Counted from the first letter of the stretch, positions 10,591 to 22,907 are shown. The stretch is DNA of 64,000 nucleotides from Malus domestica (GCF_042453785.1 NC_091669.1:10366501-10430500); one strand, 5' to 3'. Numbers and translations are program-made. The notes: generated from the letters alone by a model not told the origin.

Positions 10591-12554
10591 CAAGCGATCC
10601 TAGATAGGTTTTCCTTGCAATTTTCATAGCAAGGAGTCTTGACCAAGTGATTGAAGAAGTCTTCAGGAAAGAAATCACGCATTGTGATGGGGATGGACGA
10701 TCTATGTGTCGAAATTTCATCATCTTCAACACGTTCATGTTGCTTTGAAGGTTGACAAGAGCTGCTTTGCCCCCTTTCCGATTGGCGGACATGTGGAGAA
10801 GACGTATGCTTCTTGTGCAATTTCTTAGGAGTGACTTGAGTCCATCCTTCAATTTTGCTTGTCTTGGAGGATGCCCCCAGCGGTTGAGGTGAAAACTTTG
10901 AGTCGGAAGAGCCAAAAGTGAAGGTGGTATAGTTTGACTTCACCACATCGTCAAGATCTAGCTCGATGATTCCTTTCTGAGCCAGCTTCATGATGAGATC
11001 TTTCAGCACGAAACATTTTTCTGTCGGATGACTGATGAAGCGGTGGAATTTACAGTATCTTGGACTGTCAGTGCGATTCATCTCTTCTGGCCGTTTGCAC
11101 TCAGGCAAACCAATCACCTTCTTTTCCAGCAAGTCTTCTAACATGGCAACCACATCAGAGTCGGGGAATGGATAAGTCCTCTCCTCAAGCTCCTTCAAAG
11201 TGCGTCTACGCATCTCTTGATCACGAAAAGCTTCGGTTTGAATCGCCTTGCCTCGTGTAGGGATTTTGACGGGAGCTGTGTTGACCGTCATTGCTTCCTT
11301 GGTGGGTTTCCACGTAGTCTTCTCCAACTTTGGCCCAAGAACTTTGTCGTTCTTGTAGTCGGCGATCGGTTCTTTCTTCCCATGATGGGCGATGCTCAAC
11401 TCCATGTCATGGGCGCGAGTGGCCAATTCCTTGAAAGTCCGTGGTTTAATGCCTTGAAGGATGTATTGCAAACCCCATTGCATGCCTTGGATGCACATCT
11501 CGATTGAAGAGGTTTCCGAGAGCCTGTCTTTACAGTCGAGGCTTAGAGTGCGCCATCTGTTGATGTAGTCAATGACTGGCTCGTCTTTCCACTGCTTTGT
11601 GCTTGTTAGCTCTAGCATGCTCACAGTGCGGCGGGTGCTGTAGAAGCGATTGAGGAATTCCCGCTCCAATTGCTCCCAACTGTTGATGGACTCAGGCTCC
11701 AGATCCGTGTACCACTCAAAGGCGTTTCCTTTCAGCGAGCGCACAAACTGCTTGGCGAGGTAGTCCCCTTCGGTTCCTGCGTTGTTGCAAGTTTCAACGA
11801 AGTGGGCAACGTGCTGTTTCGGGTTTCCCTTTCCATCAAATTGCATGAACTTTGGTGGTTGATAACCCCTCGGCATCCTTAAGGCGTCGATCTTCTTTGA
11901 ATACGGCTTCGAGTACAACCCGGAGGTATATGAGCTCCCTTCGTACTGTGCCTTGATGGTGTTGGTGATCATCTCTTGCAGCTGCTGGATAAAAAGAGAT
12001 CCCATGAGTGCCGCTGCTTGGTCTGGCTTCGGCTTCACATCGTTTTTCTCCACCTGAGGCTCATCTTCTTCGTCATCTCTTCTCTTTAGTGGATCATTCT
12101 CTGGGTCGGGGTTCTCGTCGTCCTGTGGCTCCAGTCGGCTGATGAGTGCAGCGATTTGCAAGTCTTTTTCTTCAACAATCCGTGTTAGCCTTGCGATCGC
12201 TTCATTCATTTGAGCCAGTTGTTCTTCAACGGAGGTAACGCCGATAGTCATAACTTGTGCGACCAATAGACGTGACTTTCCTTTAGACATCCAGGATGCT
12301 GATGAAGAACGTCGTTGGCTGCTTTGGGATGTCATCTTGTGTGCCCCAACATCATGCTTCGGTGCCCCCAGCGAGGTCAGGTTGATGACATACTCACACC
12401 TTGGATGCTCCATTTGCTCTTTTAGCGGCACCAATTTTGAAGTGGCATGTTGAGGAGCGGTTGTGGCGCCAATGGATTGTCCGTTTGCGGCAGAAGTGCT
12501 TAGGATCCTTCCCTCAGTGGTTGCAAGAACGGCTTGTCCCTTGCTTGATGCCAT
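10590..12554 (-). CDS. gag: Gag polyprotein of element 1 (about 654 aa)
   Basis: Read on the minus strand. The start is taken as the ATG at 12554 (MASSKGQ), the first after the LTR/PBS; the frame is open further upstream, but that part runs into the LTR. Residues about 90-130 form a heptad region after a Gln-rich stretch, followed by an acidic/basic linker. The Retrotrans_gag domain contains FVRSLKGNAFEWYTDLEPES and WEQLEREFLNRFYSTRRTVS. A Cys/His motif (YCKFHRFISHPTEKC) lies towards the C-terminus. This is structural capsid protein, expected to assemble cytoplasmic particles. The frame is intact although the element lacks pol, which fits a non-autonomous element still supplying gag. Confidence 0.85.
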   Translation of the reverse strand: MASSKGQAVLATTEGRILSTSAANGQSIGATTAPQHATSKLVPLKEQMEHPRCEYVINLTSLGAPKHDVGAHKMTSQSSQRRSSSASWMSKGKSRLLVAQVMTIGVTSVEEQLAQMNEAIARLTRIVEEKDLQIAALISRLEPQDDENPDPENDPLKRRDDEEDEPQVEKNDVKPKPDQAAALMGSLFIQQLQEMITNTIKAQYEGSSYTSGLYSKPYSKKIDALRMPRGYQPPKFMQFDGKGNPKQHVAHFVETCNNAGTEGDYLAKQFVRSLKGNAFEWYTDLEPESINSWEQLEREFLNRFYSTRRTVSMLELTSTKQWKDEPVIDYINRWRTLSLDCKDRLSETSSIEMCIQGMQWGLQYILQGIKPRTFKELATRAHDMELSIAHHGKKEPIADYKNDKVLGPKLEKTTWKPTKEAMTVNTAPVKIPTRGKAIQTEAFRDQEMRRRTLKELEERTYPFPDSDVVAMLEDLLEKKVIGLPECKRPEEMNRTDSPRYCKFHRFISHPTEKCFVLKDLIMKLAQKGIIELDLDDVVKSNYTTFTFGSSDSKFSPQPLGASSKTSKIEGWTQVTPKKLHKKHTSSPHVRQSERGQSSSCQPSKQHERVEDDEISTHRSSIPITMRDFFPEDFFNHLVKTPCYENCKENLSRIA

Positions 12555-12614
12555 TGACTTTGAGGTGTGCTTGGATTCCTTGAACGGAGAAAGAGATGAG
12601 AGGTAGAGATGGTC

Positions 12615-12632
12615 CCATTGGGCGTGCCAATT
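12615..12632 (-). other. Primer-binding site-like sequence of element 1
   Basis: On the minus strand TTGGCACGCCCAATGGGAC starts three bases after the LTR end. The TGG start matches a tRNA CCA end; which tRNA is not determined. Confidence 0.5.
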
Positions 12633-13530
12633 TGTGAACACGGAAAATTCCTGAAACGAAAGAGACAAGAACAACGTGCACAAACAAATATTTGTATTTG
12701 ATGATTTTGGGGTTACAATCTCTCTTCTATTTGATCCTCTGATTCAATCTCCGTAAGGTGTGTATTTGTGGATATGCGATTAATCCAAAGGGCCATTGGG
12801 CTTGATCTAAGGATGAACGTTCTTCAAGGGCCGTGGACTTGATCTTGAAGGTGGATTTGAGCAGATCTTCAAAGGGGCTTTTGGGCTTGATCTTTGAAGA
12901 ACAGTGATGAACGGATCTCCAAGGGCTTTTGGGCTTGATCTTGAAGAACGGTTGGATGTGTGGATTTGTCGACGTTGTTGATCCAAAGGGCCGTTGGGGC
13001 TTGATCTTGGATGAACGGATGATGAACGATGGTGCTTTCTTCAAGGGCCGTCGGGGCTTGATCTTGAATTGGTGGATGATTGTTGATCCAAAGGGCCGTT
13101 GGGGCTTGATCTTAGGATGAACGATGAACGGAGAACACTTTCTTCAAGGGCCGTCGGGGCTTGATCTTGGAAGAACGATGAACGAAGAACGATGAAGGCT
13201 TTCTTGATTCTTCGGGAACCTGGATGCTTGAGAGCTCCGGAGTTTCAGAGCTTTAGAGCTTCAAGGTGTAATATGAATTGGTTCCCCCCCCTCAAATGAA
13301 TGAAATGGGCTTGTATTTATAGAATTTTCCAATGCCTAATTTTGAATATAATATTCCAGATGAAATAAGTCGTTTCTGCCAGGTGTTGACACGTGTCCTA
13401 TTTGATGACTTTTCTAACTCATTTCAATTTTCGTTGAGCCACACGCTACGTGTAAAATTTATGTAATACATGAGCGTTGACACTTTGATTTATCGGTCAA
13501 CATTTATTTACCGAAATTTCGATGTCTACA
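12633..13530 (-). repeat. 5' LTR of element 1 (898 bp)
   Basis: Near-identical to 2431-3412 apart from fewer copies of the internal repeat. A TATAAATA box on the minus strand (13314-13321) is a plausible core promoter for gag transcription. It ends with the TSD at 13531. Confidence 0.9.
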
Positions 13531-13592
13531 GTACTAAATGTTGAAAACCATGAAACATGAGGGTAGTACACAGTCTTTTGCCTTTTATGTTA

Positions 13593-14340
13593 TATGCTCA
13601 TCGTTTGCTGCATCGGTGTTAGTACTCTCCCAGGCCAGGGCCAGTCTTTCACATGTAAATGCACATCACATCGTACGCTCACCTTGGAACCATTGTATGT
13701 GCCAGTCCTGTCCTAGATTGCTATAGGCAATTAGGACTTGTATGTGCTGCGCATAGCACCAGTCTTCACGTGATTGTAATACTATAGCGTATATTATTGT
13801 TACACCCAGTCTTGTTCATGTCAGAATATTATTGTTACAGCCAGTCTTGCATAAATATCTTTGCACTCGATATGATATGTTTGCTTATGCGAGGGGTTAT
13901 TATGTTTTCGAAAAGGTTTTTACGAAACTTTATTTTCAAGCCCACTCACCCTTGTTTTTCGCCACTCCAGGTTTTAATGGCTGAGCTTTCATGTCGATGA
14001 GGATTTCTGGAAAACTGTTGTTGTGGGAATACTACCGACGGTATAATTCCTCTTTTATCTTTATTGTACTTTACTAATGCTCTAACATCACGTGTGAATT
14101 GAGTTCATTCCCGCTCACATGCGTACTCTCACATTTAGGCACTTTAGGTTTAAATTTATTCACATTTTCCACATTACTACACTTTATGGCTTCGTCACTT
14201 TCATGGTGTCGCCCAGCACAACTCGATTCAAAGTTCAAGTGGACATCTCGAGTCGGGGTGTGTCACTTCTGCTTTTGTTTTTTTTATTTAGACTTTTCTA
14301 TCCTTTATCAATATTCCTAACAGTAAATCACATGAGTTAA
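13593..14340. other. Intergenic, probable remnant of an older LTR element
   Basis: No gene. It contains repeated TGTTACA-CCCAGTCTTG phrases near 13795-13855 and ends in a GTCGGGGTGTGTCA motif (about 14256-14270) reminiscent of gypsy LTR ends. This would make the Mutator-like element an insertion into an older retrotransposon, but the partner end is not identified. Confidence 0.3.
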
Positions 14341-15424
14341 ATGTTTTTGTTTTAGGGGCTTTATAGTCTAATTATTTTTGGTGAAACATTGAGACACCAA
14401 ACTTGACTTCTAGCATTCTAATATTATTTTATAAAAATAAAATAAAATCCTTTTTTTAATAATCTAGAATGCACCCATAAGCAATTATTATTACTTTGTT
14501 TTTATCAAAACCCATAAGCAATTTTGAATAATTAAATTGGTAGTGTAAATGAAAGCAAAAAAAAAAAAAAAAAAAAAAACGGTTGAGTCTTTATTGGTAT
14601 TATTGCATCTCTTTTATTATTATATCATTTATGTAGCAGAAGAGGGACTTCAATAAAAAAAAATATAAAGCATGCATAAGGTTTGAGTCTATAGCAGTTA
14701 GAGACCAGGAACCACAACTAAACTAGATTGTATTAAGAATACTGAAAGAGTATTTTTCAGATTGTATTTAAGAAACTAAAAGATTTATTTCCTTTATAAT
14801 AGATTGTATTTAGTACATGAGAAGATGTATTTTCTTTAAGATTGTATGACTTGCAATGTAAAGAATCATGTCCAGTTTACTACAAAGGCACAAGGGATGG
14901 CAAATATGCATCACAGAAATTTCTCAACTCTAGTCCCTCAGGCTCCCCACGCTAGAGGGCTTCAGCCGGGCTATCATGCCCTGTTTGGTCCACTGCCCGA
15001 GCAGCAACCCATAGTGGAGTTGTTCTAACACACAGTCATTGAAATGGTGTTAAAGACACCATTTGTTACGTTAAGGGTACTACATATTTTAGATTATTAT
15101 ATCCATATGCATCTCAAAATAGATCATACCACTTTGGTTTTCAAAATGAGTATAAGGTAGGAATTTTAAATTAGGCTCATATAGTTATGTGATAATTTGG
15201 ATAATAGTCTTAACTAAGTTAAAGCTCCTAGATTTTAGTTAAAGAGGAAATTTTTTTTAGTATATAAAATGGGATTGATCTCGTATCTAAGCTAATTCTT
15301 GCACATGACCAGTTGATCTAGTAGCAATCTTTATTTTGTTAAAAAAAAAAAAAAAATCAAGTTTTGACTCTCACATACTTGAGAATGATCCCTAATACCA
15401 ATAAATTTTATGCCACAATAATAG
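14341..15424. other. Intergenic AT-rich sequence
   Basis: No supported gene. A poly-A run of about 25 lies near 14553-14579 and another of 14 near 15342. The stretch 14920-15030 is GC-richer and repeat-like but has no recognisable product. Confidence 0.5.
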
Positions 15425-15660
15425 GAATCCAGATCCTCGCCAGATCCTCACCGGATTCTCTTTGTGAGGATCTCGGGGATTCGTGAATCGTGTTTGTTCA
15501 TCGTATATCGTGCCGTTAGAAATCATTTTAAATATTTTTATTTAAAATTAAGCATAAACAGTATCTGACAACTGACTGCAGAATGTACGATAAACGGACA
15601 CGATTTACGAATCTTCAGAATCCTCACCAAAAGAATCTGGAGAGAGGATCCTATTGGAAA
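15425..15660. mobile_element. MITE-like foldback, family with ATCGTATAT motif (copy 1)
   Basis: The left part (GATCCTC..CGGATTCTC, GATTCGTGAATCGTGTTTGTTCATCGTA) is mirrored by the right part (TACGATAAACGGACACGATTTACGAATC..GAGAGGATCC) around an AT-rich centre. Related sequence occurs at 18603-18785 and about 22065-22205. Non-autonomous, no coding capacity. Confidence 0.6.
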
Positions 15661-17570
15661 TAATAGGTCATTATGATTTGTTGCGAGGCGAGTGAGTTAA
15701 TCCTCCATTATAAAAGAATCTTTACCAAGTAGATTGTTAGTCCTAACTCATTGCCTGTTATAACCTCATCTATTCTTATAATTCCGGACTAGGATTATCT
15801 CCTGTCCTTTTTCCATCATCTTCTATCCCCTCATCTCACATTCTCTATTTTGTCTTTCTCTTTCTAAAAAAAATTAATATAAAATGTTGACCAAAGGCGG
15901 AGGCAGAAAATATTTTATGAGTGGGCTAGCTAAAAAAATTATCTTAAAATCAGATGTGTTTTTTTGCTACATAGGTATTGTATGCAAAAATTTAAGTTTA
16001 ACTTTTGTATTTGTATGCTTAAAATTTGCTTGGCATGAACTTAATAAGCTTCGCAATCGCAAACTATAAAAATTACAATGAATCATCAAATTTCACTTAT
16101 ATTTAGATTTAAACACAAGAAGAAGATAGAAAACTTGATATCTCAATTATAACCACACAACTAGCACAAAGCAAAACACTAAAAGTAGAAGTAAAAGCAA
16201 TCTTAAAAAAAATTGGTTGAAATGAAACCAATATAAACCCCACTAAATCAAAGCAGAATAATCTTGAACAAAATGACATCACAATTTCCATGGTAATTTT
16301 TATAATTTTAGTTGTGCTAAATACTCACTGTGCTAGTTTCATTAAAAATAATTCTTCTTGCACATTTTTTTTGTCTATTATATACACTATACACCAAAGT
16401 ATATATACATATTGCCACAAACTCTCCCTGGGCTATAGCCCACCGTAATTTTTGGTGTGGCTACGTCATTGATGTTGACGTGGCTTAACCGTAACCGTTT
16501 AAATACGAGGAGAGGGAAAGGAAAGAAAAAAAAAAAGAGGGAGAGAATTCTACTCATATAATTCCACTTATATTTAGTGGAATTGTGATCGATGGAAAAG
16601 TAGTGTGAATAGTATATATTATCTTACATGGGGAAAATAATACCATGAAAAATTAGCAAACTTATGTCAGCTAGCACATTTTCTTGTTCACTTTTTCTAC
16701 TAGTTGATTGGAAATGATTTTCACGCTTTTTTTTTTAGAAAATTGTTATTAACATTTTAAAAAATTTATTTTGTACTCAAAACTTACTATAATTAGAAAG
16801 AAAAATACACTTGTGAGAATTATAGATTAAGATTTTTGGAGTGTTAATAATAGTTTTTATTATTATATATATATATTGTTTATTTCGGTCTCTTAGTTCC
16901 CTTTTGATTTAAAAGGTTGACAATAAGGTGAATCAGGTCAGAAAATGCCAATAACATAACTGTCCCATGGAGTACATAAGAGTTTCATCAGATATAACAA
17001 GCACCATTGTGTTTATTAAACTAAACTATAAACTCACCAAACCAAACCAAAGTCTCGTGGTATAGTTGTTGTGAAATCCACTTTACATTTCTTTTATCTT
17101 TAAGTTCTCTGTTTTCTTTTTCCTCATCTTCATGCTGAAGGATTCAAAGTCTGTTTCTTGTTGGTGTAAACTGCCACTTCGTGGGTTGCTTTTGTGTTAA
17201 AAAGGTCATTGCCACAGAAGAAAAAAGAAATGGTGGCTTTTGGGTACCCTCAGATTGGCGGCCATAGGCGACCGACTAAACCGCCCATCTCGGCGTGCCA
17301 ACATCACTACTCTTTCATTCTTTAGTCGATTAAGACATTTGCCTCTCTCACCTTTGGCATCCATGTTTATAAAGTAATTTGAACAAAATTTCCAATTTGG
17401 CTTTATAGGTTTTTTTTCAAAAGGAAGGTTGAACAGTCCAACCTTCCTTTCTACTTTCTTCAACTGGTCCTATACAATTTGAGGAGTTTGGTCTATGATC
17501 AATGTTTCTCTTTCTAGCACCCTTTAATCAATTTAAATTATAATACAAAATGTAATCTAAGTTATCTGAG
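15661..17570. other. Intergenic AT-rich sequence
   Basis: No gene with recognisable domains. Short frames at 15884-16069, 16109-16291 and 17206-17463 lack domain content or homologous context. A TA-rich run occurs near 16864-16875. Confidence 0.5.
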
Positions 17571-17574
17571 TGCT

Positions 17575-17938
17575 CATAGCGCAAATGGCGTGGTAGTTAG
17601 TAGTTTTTAAAAGCACAATTTGATAGGATTATGGGAGCGTTCATAGCGAGGGTGGCTTGTCTACTCCCGTTTTTCGTTCATCCATTTGGTTTGTTGGCCT
17701 GTAGCAGCGGCTTTGCAATGGTGATGCGGCTGATATGGTGGAAGCGGTTGTTTGCTTTTTTATTTCAGTTCTAGAGTTTTTTGCTTTTTTTCAGTTGTAT
17801 GCACTGCCTCATTTGGGCATATTTCATTGGACATTGCTTGGCAATTTTGAACTCTCCTTTTTAATGGCCCTTGCTATTATATTAATTTTTTTAATGAGAT
17901 TTATTTCGATTGGAAAAAAAAAAAAGAAAAAAAAAACC
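17575..17938 (+). mobile_element. Probable 3' end of a LINE or other poly-A retroposon
   Basis: GC-moderate sequence ending in ..TTTTTAATGAGATTTATTTCGATTGG followed directly by an A-rich tail (17914-17937). This is typical of non-LTR retroposon 3' ends with a decayed coding part. No target duplication was confirmed. Confidence 0.45.
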
Positions 17939-18602
17939 TGTAACGTGCAAAATTATGATAGCCGGTGGAATCGTGTGTTTTGGAAGTATATATGTTTAGC
18001 TGTTTAGTACGACAATTATATGCACAAGGAAATGTTTGGTTTAGATCCTTGTCGAACATAGTCCATTAGAACAAACAAAGATGTTTACAGATTCAAACTA
18101 ATTAAAATTAAACATTCTGGCTTCAACTTTCTATTAAGGTAAAACTTTTCTGATTTAAACTCTACCTACTTTGAATAAATGTTTGTTTCAAACAAAGTTG
18201 GACGGTAATACTGAAACTTATATACAAAACTCCAAGTACCATTTTAATGAAGCATTAAGCGCATCTTAATCATTCCACAATTTGAATGAGTGTGATACCT
18301 ATATATAGAAATCAGGCAACTTGAGTTTAATACCTATAACACTAGTGTGAGTTAAATATATTGGTTTCACACTCAAATTTTTCGGCCCACTATAAGAGTA
18401 TAATTTCAATATGAGTTCAATATATTGGTATCACACTCACTTTTCTCGACATATTGTAAAAGACCTTAACATTTGACACGAGCCATATGATTAAAAAGAC
18501 AATTATCTTTCAATATTATTTTCCAAAAATAACTGACTAACTAGCTATTGGTCTAATTTCTCGAACTTAAAAACATAAATATAATATCCACACATATGGA
18601 AA
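17939..18602. other. Intergenic sequence
   Basis: No gene seen. An imperfect local repeat around 18335-18450 contains two copies of GAGTTnAATATATTGGTnTCACACTCA. Confidence 0.45.
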
Positions 18603-18785
18603 CAGATCCTAGCTAGATCCTTTTCCTAGGGATCCTAGAGATCCCGTGATCTCACCCATTCATCGTATATTGCATGGTCATAAATTATTTCAAAATTTAA
18701 AATTTAACATTAAATATTAATAGTACTAACGAAAACTGACCGCACTATATACGATGAACGGATAAGATCACATGATCATTTTCTC
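18603..18785. mobile_element. MITE-like foldback, ATCGTATAT family (copy 2)
   Basis: GATCCTAGAGATCCCGTGATCTCACCCATTCATCGTATA on the left mirrors TATACGATGAACGGATAAGATCACATGATC on the right, with an AT-rich centre. Same family as 15425-15660. Confidence 0.6.
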
Positions 18786-18901
18786 GCACATATATACATA
18801 CATATATATTTACATATATTCGGAGAATATTTCGAACGGGAAAACATGTGGGAAATCTCTCATGGCAGAAAACAAAGATTTCTTGGAGTAGAATATTTAA
18901 A

Positions 18902-19262
18902 GGGTAAATTACATAGTAGCCCCTCAAGTTTAAGGTCTATTACAACCTCATACAACATCTTTAAAACATTTCACTTTCATACCTCATGTACTATTTTATT
19001 TCAAAATAATATCTCCGTTACATTTTCCATCCATTGATCCGTTAAGCGCTGACGTGGCTGCCACATTTGTGCCACATGGCTGCCAAATGTGTGCCATGTG
19101 GCAAAAATAATAATTTTTGTTTTTTTTTAAAACCTAAATCTTCCAACCAAAAAAAAAAAATCAAAAGCTGAAACCTTATCCCCCCGTCTTCCTCCTCTCT
19201 TCTCCCCGCAACCCCCAAACCTAGAAACCTCCTCCTCCTCTCTTCTTCCCCCTGCAACCCAG

Positions 19263-19301
<39 letters not shown>

Positions 19302-19976
19302 CTTCAGTTCGTCATTCCCCCCCTTCTTTTCCCCTCTCTTCTCCCCCATCTTCATCTTCTTCCCCTGACCCCCTACCTGCAACCCAGAAAGAAAAAGAAA
19401 AAAAAAATTCCAGATCCTATCTACGCTGCCATTGCCGGGTTCGTGAGGTGGGAGGAATGAATGTGGATTTAAGAAGTGAGGGGTGTGTAGAGGAGAGTGG
19501 GGGTGTGTAGAGGAGGGAACGGGGTGGATGCGGAGGGGAGGGATGTGGATTTCTGGGTGAGGTGGGTCGTGGGGGGAGGGTGGGTCGCCGGAGGGGGTGG
19601 AGAGGGTTGACGGGCGGGTGAGGGGGTGGGGTTTTCCTTTCTGGGTTTCTGGTTCGTTGGGGGGGGGGGGAGGGGTTGCTTCCTGGGTTTCTGGTTGGGG
19701 GTGCACAGGGATAGGGTTTTGTTTGAGTATTTTTTTTTTGGGGGGGGGTTAGAAGATTCATGTTTTTTTTAAAAATAAAAAAAAAATTATTATTTTTGCC
19801 ACGTGGCACAAATGTGGCAGCCACGTCAGCACTTAACGGATCAATGGATGGAAAATGTAACGGATGTATTATTTTGAAATAAAATAGTACATGAGGTACG
19901 AAAGTAAAATGTTTTAAAGATATTGTATGGGATTGTAATAGATCTTAAACTTGAGGGGCTACTATGTAATTCACCC
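18902..19976. mobile_element. Mutator-like TIR element 2 (1075 bp)
   Basis: Terminal inverted repeats of about 190 bp: the left begins GGGTAAATTACATAGTAGCC and the right ends GGCTACTATGTAATTCACCC. They are flanked by a perfect 9-bp direct repeat atatttaaa (18893-18901 and 19977-19985). The interior is low complexity (poly-A at 19263-19298, CCT/CTT tracts, G-rich 19480-19750) with no transposase. The 9-bp duplication and long TIRs support Mutator-type transposition in trans. Confidence 0.9.
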
Positions 19977-19985
19977 ATATTTAAA

Positions 19986-21215
19986 TCATAGCCCGCCAAA
20001 CACCACCTTTTTAGCCCTTGCCTAGTTGTTGTGGACTTCTAAGTTCGATTTGGCCGACTTGAGAGAAGAAACTCTTCTCGAAAAAGAAAAAAAAGAAAGA
20101 AAGACGGCAGTCTTATTTGGTCATTGATCACAAATAGAAAGAAAATGAAATGAATGCTTGACTACTTGAATAAACAATCTCTAATATTACAAATAACAGT
20201 TGCGCGTGTTTTTAGAGTTCAAAAATATTTTTTGACATTGTCAATCATTTTAAAAACACTTATAAACAAGCTTGAAAACTCCCTAAACAATTAGTCATGC
20301 AATAAGAAAAACACTATGCTTATATATGCATGGATTGGCCATCTGTGTGGTAGTGTTACCACCCATTTAGTGCAATACCTTAGATTTGAAAATCTAATTG
20401 AGAAGTACCATATTAATGTCCAAAACTTTTTAATTGTTCCTATACTCTCGCAAGTTTCTTCGTCCTTTTCATATTCTCCAAATTCGCGTTCAAATGAAAA
20501 TAAGACGATGGAAGGGAACAACTTCATATATTTCTCAAATTATAAACAAAAAATATCCCTCAAATTCTACTTCCTAGTTCAAAACACATAAAGCATATTT
20601 TTAAGAAAGAAAAAAACCTAGACTCCATATTTTACGCTATATGATTTCATTTAGCTATCACAAAGTACTCTTTTATTTTCTTTAAAAATCCAAATAAAGG
20701 TTAACAATGAAACGAAAAGAAGAAAATGGGGGAGGGTGGAAAAAACTCACTATATTCCGATTTCAAGTCCTCTTTACTCTTGTATGGTAGTTTAGACTTT
20801 AGATAGTAATATATCTCTTGTAATAAAAAATACATACGCACATCTTTTTAGCCACACTCATTTTTATTTAATTATGTTCGTTATGTTTGTTTTATTTATT
20901 TAATTTGAAAAATGAGAATTAAATGAAAATTTTTAAAAGCTAAAAAAAAAGGTGGGTTACTTTTTTTTCCCATAATTAATATTGTAGTAAGAAATTTTAT
21001 GGTATGTGGTGTTTCTAATACCTGTTATGAAGGGAAGATGATATTGACGGTGAATTTTATATTAATGGGAAGGAGACTTTACATCGGCTTATAGGTAAGT
21101 TGGATTTTTTTTTTTATTGTCATTGGCTTTATGGTGAGACTTTAATTTTCTCCATAATATCAGAGCAAAGTTATCACAAGTGTGAAGTCTAATTGCCACA
21201 CGTGCTTCAGGTCAA
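19986..21215. other. Intergenic AT-rich sequence
   Basis: No gene supported. Short overlapping frames on both strands at 20291-20591 have no recognisable domain. Confidence 0.5.
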
Positions 21216-21810
21216 AGGGGGCGTTAAGGGGTTGCAAAAGGTGTAGTTGCACATGGCCCCAAATTTGAAGGGCCCCCCAAAATTTTTGTCACCTAATATT
21301 TATATGTAATATATTCTATATTTAAAATTGCTTTTGTTATGAAATAATGTTCTATATTCAAAAATTGATTTTCTTAACAATTTAAAATCTCATCTTACAC
21401 TTCTTATAAGCGTTATTTTTTTCCTTTCTAAACATAAAAATTTAGAGTACAATAAGATATTTTGAGTGCTAATAATACACCATAAAAGACGGTATTTTTT
21501 CAATATTATTATATAATAATGTTACATATTCAAGTGAAACTTTAAAGTTAGAGTTTTTTGAAGTTTGTTTTCTTGTTTGGTTGTTTAAGATTGAACTGCT
21601 TTTGATTATTTAGTGAACGTTATGTTTGTAGCTCTTTTTACTTATTATTTTAAACTTGCAATCAGTTAGTGTTAAATTTTGTTTTGATTTAAGTGATTGT
21701 TTTCTAGCATCAATAGATTATCCTACATTTTTTAAGAATATCTTAAGGAGTGATGCTTTTATAAATTTCGCACAGGGCTCCCAAAATCTCAGAGACGGCC
21801 CTGCTCCACG
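21216..21810. mobile_element. Possible degraded hAT-like element
   Basis: The left end carries a GGCCCC/GGGCCCCCC phrase and the right end GGGCTCCCAAAATCTCAGAGACGGCCC, a pair of GC-rich termini often seen on non-autonomous hAT relatives. A similar GGGCCGGCTTTGGCCC phrase occurs near 27994. Ends are not exact. Confidence 0.3.
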
Positions 21811-22532
21811 TTACTCCATTTGTGCTGCCCATGTGTTAAAAATGAATTCCACATTGATAGAATAAGGACCTTGTATATGCTTATAAGTAAATTAAACTCT
21901 TTTTGATATTACCAAATAGTTGTATGATGTAACATCCACTTCTTTCATAGTATCAGAGCTTAATTAATTACCAACTAACAATAGATAAAATAGTCAATAG
22001 AAAAAAATAATCAAACTTACTTGTAAGTCGAACTTACATTCTCAAATGTGTCGGCTTGTCGTCAGGATTGAGACTGTCCGTCGTACATGTCAGTTTTTGT
22101 TAGTTACTATTTATATTTAATTTTAAATTTTAAATTTTAAAAGGATTTCTGACTGCACGATATACGATGAACGTTCTTGATCACATGATTCTTAGGATCC
22201 CAGACACGTCACCAGAGCAAAAATTGTCGACACGTCATGTTTCCTAAACACGTGTACGTCACCGATAACCTAAGAAGCATAAAACCCAAGCTGACATGAG
22301 TAGCCACCTGCCTAGTTCCCACATGACCCTTTTGTGTGATGGAATGTTTAACGAAAAGTTCACGGTACTGTTCACTTTAACGAAAAATTACATTTTTACA
22401 CTAAAAAGTCAATCTTGGTACTATTCACTTTACCTTTTATTTTGTTCTTATCATTAAAACTCAAAGTTTTCAAGCCCGCCCTTTTCATTAGTTTTCCTCT
22501 GTGTGATTAGTGACGGGTGGACGAGTGAGGCT
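21811..22532. other. Intergenic sequence with repeat fragments
   Basis: Includes the third copy of the ATCGTATAT MITE (about 22065-22205). It also holds a unit near 22345-22498 with paired phrases (TTTAACGAAAAGTTCACGGTA, GTACTGTTCACTTTAACG, GGTACTATTCACTTTACC) that resembles a dispersed repeat. No gene. Confidence 0.45.
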
Positions 22533-22907
22533 TGGGCTGGTTTGGTATTGCTGTGCTTTAAAAAAAAGCTGCTGTGAGAATAAGCGGCTGTGCTGTGAGA
22601 ATAAGCGGCTGTGAAATAAATCAGCAGAGTGTTTGGTAAACTTTTTTGTAAAAATGCTTTTGGAAAAAAAAAACAGTCTGATAGTGGGTCTTTTCATTAA
22701 AGGAGCACTGTAACTCCGTGTGCTTTGAAAAAAAGCCAGTTTTCCAAAGCTGCAAATAGCAGCTTCAGCTTTTTCCTTTGATTTCAGCTTATTCTCACAG
22801 CAGCTTCCAAAATAAGCCATTTTTTTTCAGTTTACCAAACACCTAAAACCCTCACAGCTTTTTTTCATGGGTGTTTTTTTTTTAAGCACCTCACTCCCAA
22901 ACCAGGT
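22533..22907. mobile_element. hAT-like MITE
   Basis: Imperfect inverted ends (GGGCTGGTTTGG at the left, CCAAACCAGGTC at the right) and internal inverted segments (AGCTGCTGTGAGAATAAGC and GCTTATTCTCACAGCAGCTT). About 375 bp, no coding capacity. No 8-bp target duplication could be confirmed. Confidence 0.65.

Noticed and set aside
10255..10629. Overlapping frames with repeats such as VLQFQLVQARSVG
   Set aside because: Arise from the 45-60 bp tandem repeats after gag; opposite and shifted frames are equally open.
19221..19824. Pro-rich minus-strand frames of 135-161 codons
   Set aside because: Derived from G-rich low-complexity filling of Mutator-like element 2.
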